Assembly (NCBI GenBank): GCA_934636435.1
Contig: CAKUAQ010000045.1
Span: 1-14,585, forward strand
Length of the DNA stretch: 14,585 nt
Source of the DNA: an uncultured Eubacteriales bacterium
GTDB lineage: Bacteria > Bacillota > Clostridia > Oscillospirales > Acutalibacteraceae
Direction: 5' to 3'
Shown: piece after piece, positions 12,706 through 14,585 of the stretch
Layout of the letters: every line of letters begins with the position of its first letter
How positions within the stretch are numbered: the first letter of the stretch is position 1
Position numbers and translations under genes: made by a program
Notes under the pieces: generated by a model
The model's input: the letters and a program-made list of their open reading frames with translations, nothing else
What the model was told of the DNA's origin: nothing
The model's database searches: none

Positions 12706-14373
12706 ATGACTGACATTGAGGAAGAACTGAAAAAGCTCCTACACCGGGAGGATGCACCGTCGGCGGAGAAACCGCCGACGGCCCCTCCGGCCTCGCCTGC
12801 GCCGTCCATGAGGCAGGAACCTCCCGCGTCGCCACCGCAGCCGGAGTATTCGGCTGCGCAGCCTCCCCGGGCGGAGCCGCCCTCGCGGTCGGGGCAACCA
12901 TCGCAGCCCTCGCGTCCGGCGCGTCCGATCGGTGAGTCTCCGACAAAGAAGAAGGCGCGGCCGCAGAAGCACACACGTGTGTGGATGCTCCTGTGGAGCG
13001 GGATCGGCATTGCTTCCCTTGTGCTGCTGGCTGTACCCACTTTTGCCATCACGGAGATGCCTTCGACGGCTTATCCGTATCAGAGACCGTCGGGTATCAA
13101 TTATTCGGGGTATCAGTCGATCGGACTGTTCGGCAGCGTATATTGGCCGATTGCCTGCGTGATGCTGCTGTTGCTGTTGGTCTGTGCGGCGGTGGCGGTC
13201 ACCGGCATCCTGCGGTATATCCGCAAGGATCTGGATGTGGTGCTGGGTCACGTCATGGCGGGGGAGACATATGCATATGGCGTGCTGTTGGCGGGGTTCT
13301 GCATCGTCCTGAAGATCTGCACCGGCAGGCAGGAGCAATCGTTCCGGATATGGCAGGAGGTGCAATGGCTCGTCGTGCTGGCAGTGGCGGCGTTTCTCAT
13401 GGCACGCTCACTGAATAAACGGTACGGCGGTTTTGTCCCCGTGCTGAAGCCGCCGATCCATATCAACCGGGATTCTAAGGTATATAAGGCGTTCTACGGG
13501 AAATACGGCGCGTGGCTACGGTCGCTGGCTGCCATTGGCGTGGGTACGGCCGTCATGCTGCTGATTCGTCTGTTCACCGGTTTTTCTGCGGCCGCAGACG
13601 CAGAGAATAGCTTTATGGAAGTGATCAATCTGGCGTTTTTTCTCACGGATAAGGCTAATGATTTTTCGTTCTCGTATTTTGTCCAGTATGGGTTCACCTG
13701 TATGCTGTTTCTGCTTCTGGGCAAGGTGGTGTCGCGGCTCACCGAGAACCGCAATGCGGTCAACGAAAAGCTCGAATCCGCCGTATTGTACCCGGGGAAT
13801 ATTGTGCTGATGCTGGCAATCGGCAGCATTGCCTCGCTCCCGTGGATATCCGGCTTGCTGGATGTCCTCGGCCTTTTCACCTGGTTCATGGATACGTTTG
13901 AGACGATCGGAAACTCCATCATTATTCCGTTCCGGTATGTGGTGGCATTGCTCTATCTGCTGTTTTTGGTGCTCTGGATCGTGCTGATCTGTGTCATGGT
14001 GTGCTATGGATTCGTGCGTCTGATCAAAAGCGTATTGGTGATTTTTGGGGGATTTTTCGTATTCGGTTTGCTGTTTCTGATTGCGAATTCCGCCACGAAT
14101 GGAGCCTTGGAGCCGGTGGTCGACGGGGTCGCCAACTGGCTTGACGCGAATGTCCTTGCAAGTAAGACTATCTATGTAGCCTTCGTAGTGCTGATGAACG
14201 ATTTTATGGACAGCACCATCGACCGCAAGACCGACGAGCGCATTGACCGCTTGATCGAAAAGGTGAAAATGCGCTGGGCGCGGCTCCGCGCATTTCCGGA
14301 AAACCGGAGACGTAAGCGGGAGGAACGCCGACAGGCGCGGGCACTCAAACGCATGAATCGAGCAAATTCGTAA
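12706..14373 (+). CDS. Multi-pass membrane protein of unknown function
   Basis: 555-residue integral membrane protein I do not recognise. Residues 1-90 are cytoplasmic-looking: an acidic start (MTDIEEELKKLL), then a long Pro/Ala/Ser-rich stretch and a Lys/Arg cluster (KKKARPQKH) before the first helix. About nine hydrophobic segments follow near 91-115, 141-165, 185-205, 217-235, 270-290, 324-345, 364-393, 408-436 and 439-462. An amphipathic region at 470-500 leads to a strongly basic C-terminal tail (505-555, with RRRKREERRQARALKR). No catalytic motif, zinc site or transporter signature is evident. The start at 12706 has GGAGGGG 7 bases upstream. It is monocistronic with its own promoter and terminator. 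The basic tail could bind nucleic acid or acidic lipid; that is speculation. Confidence 0.85.
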   Translation: MTDIEEELKKLLHREDAPSAEKPPTAPPASPAPSMRQEPPASPPQPEYSAAQPPRAEPPSRSGQPSQPSRPARPIGESPTKKKARPQKHTRVWMLLWSGIGIASLVLLAVPTFAITEMPSTAYPYQRPSGINYSGYQSIGLFGSVYWPIACVMLLLLLVCAAVAVTGILRYIRKDLDVVLGHVMAGETYAYGVLLAGFCIVLKICTGRQEQSFRIWQEVQWLVVLAVAAFLMARSLNKRYGGFVPVLKPPIHINRDSKVYKAFYGKYGAWLRSLAAIGVGTAVMLLIRLFTGFSAAADAENSFMEVINLAFFLTDKANDFSFSYFVQYGFTCMLFLLLGKVVSRLTENRNAVNEKLESAVLYPGNIVLMLAIGSIASLPWISGLLDVLGLFTWFMDTFETIGNSIIIPFRYVVALLYLLFLVLWIVLICVMVCYGFVRLIKSVLVIFGGFFVFGLLFLIANSATNGALEPVVDGVANWLDANVLASKTIYVAFVVLMNDFMDSTIDRKTDERIDRLIEKVKMRWARLRAFPENRRRKREERRQARALKRMNRANS

Positions 14374-14378
14374 AGAAT

Positions 14379-14411
14379 AAAAGGAGCACCTCCGGGAGGG
14401 GTGCTCCTTTT
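14379..14411 (+). terminator. Terminator after the membrane protein gene
   Basis: Perfect 12-bp stem 14379-14390 / 14400-14411; its T run forms the end of the right arm. It begins 5 bases past the stop and insulates the following promoter. Confidence 0.9.
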
Positions 14412-14480
14412 CTGTCGGCATTTTGCCCAGGAGGGTGTCTGCAAATTGTGTTCGCGTCGAAAGCAAACCACAAGATACGG

Positions 14481-14558
14481 TGGTGCGAGAAATTTTCGCA
14501 AGAAAAATGAAAAAAAGTGAAAAAAGGTGTTGACAAAAGAGGAGGGAGGTGGTATTAT
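14481..14558 (+). promoter_or_regulatory. Very strong promoter with A-tract UP element, probably of an rRNA operon
   Basis: TTGACA (14530-14535), exactly 17 bases, TATTAT (14553-14558). Upstream, three A tracts starting at 14503, 14510 and 14520 form an UP-element-like stretch, preceded by a small hairpin (gcgagaaattttcgc). The predicted transcript starts near 14565 and quickly meets the palindrome tctcgcgaga (14569-14578). This arrangement is typical of clostridial rrn promoters. The downstream gene is outside the window, so its identity is inference. Confidence 0.82.
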
Positions 14559-14585
14559 AGCAAAGCTGTCTCGCGAGAGAGCCCT

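Overview
The window looks like chromosomal DNA from a GC-rich gut-type Clostridia bacterium (Bacillota, probably Oscillospirales). The reasons are the type III glutamine synthetase, the DnaD/DnaI-style primosome genes, a zinc-ribbon/kinase-like/PASTA membrane protein of a kind common in that group, tRNA genes with encoded CCA ends, Bacillota-type AGGAGG ribosome binding sites and sigma-A promoters. No insertion sequence, phage gene or CRISPR array is visible. The taxonomic call is inference.

Layout. 1-1239 (+): the C-terminal part of a GH36 alpha-galactosidase, cut by the window edge. 1240-2022: gene-poor DNA with a decayed membrane-protein remnant, several hairpins and a GATATC-bounded palindromic element. 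2023-2308 (-): a tRNA operon Met-Glu-Val with a consensus promoter and terminator. 2363-3403 (-): an orphan RnfD/NqrB-family membrane protein with a leader of about 220 nt. 3933-6029 (+): glnN, divergent from rnfD. 6051-6089: a shared bidirectional terminator. 9837-6118 (-): an apparent operon dnaD-like (TTG start), dnaI/dnaC-like ATPase, then a PASTA membrane protein whose kinase domain has lost its catalytic residues. 10433-12525 (+): a sugar isomerase/epimerase-like TIM barrel and a Gfo/Idh/MocA oxidoreductase. 12706-14373 (+): a multi-pass membrane protein I do not recognise. 14530-14558 (+): a near-perfect promoter with an A-tract upstream element, most likely feeding an rRNA operon just beyond the window.

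How the genes work together. The dnaD-like and dnaI-like products should load the replicative helicase. The third gene of that run is a predicted PASTA pseudokinase, which would sense cell-wall material outside the cell and bind partners rather than phosphorylate them inside. This possible coupling of replication and cell-wall genes is the most interesting feature here. The epimerase/oxidoreductase pair suggests redox and isomerisation steps on a sugar or polyol, and GH36 releases galactose from alpha-galactosides. GlnN assimilates ammonia.

Every gene except the truncated GH36 has a readable ribosome binding site, and most transcription units have a recognisable sigma-A promoter or a terminator hairpin.
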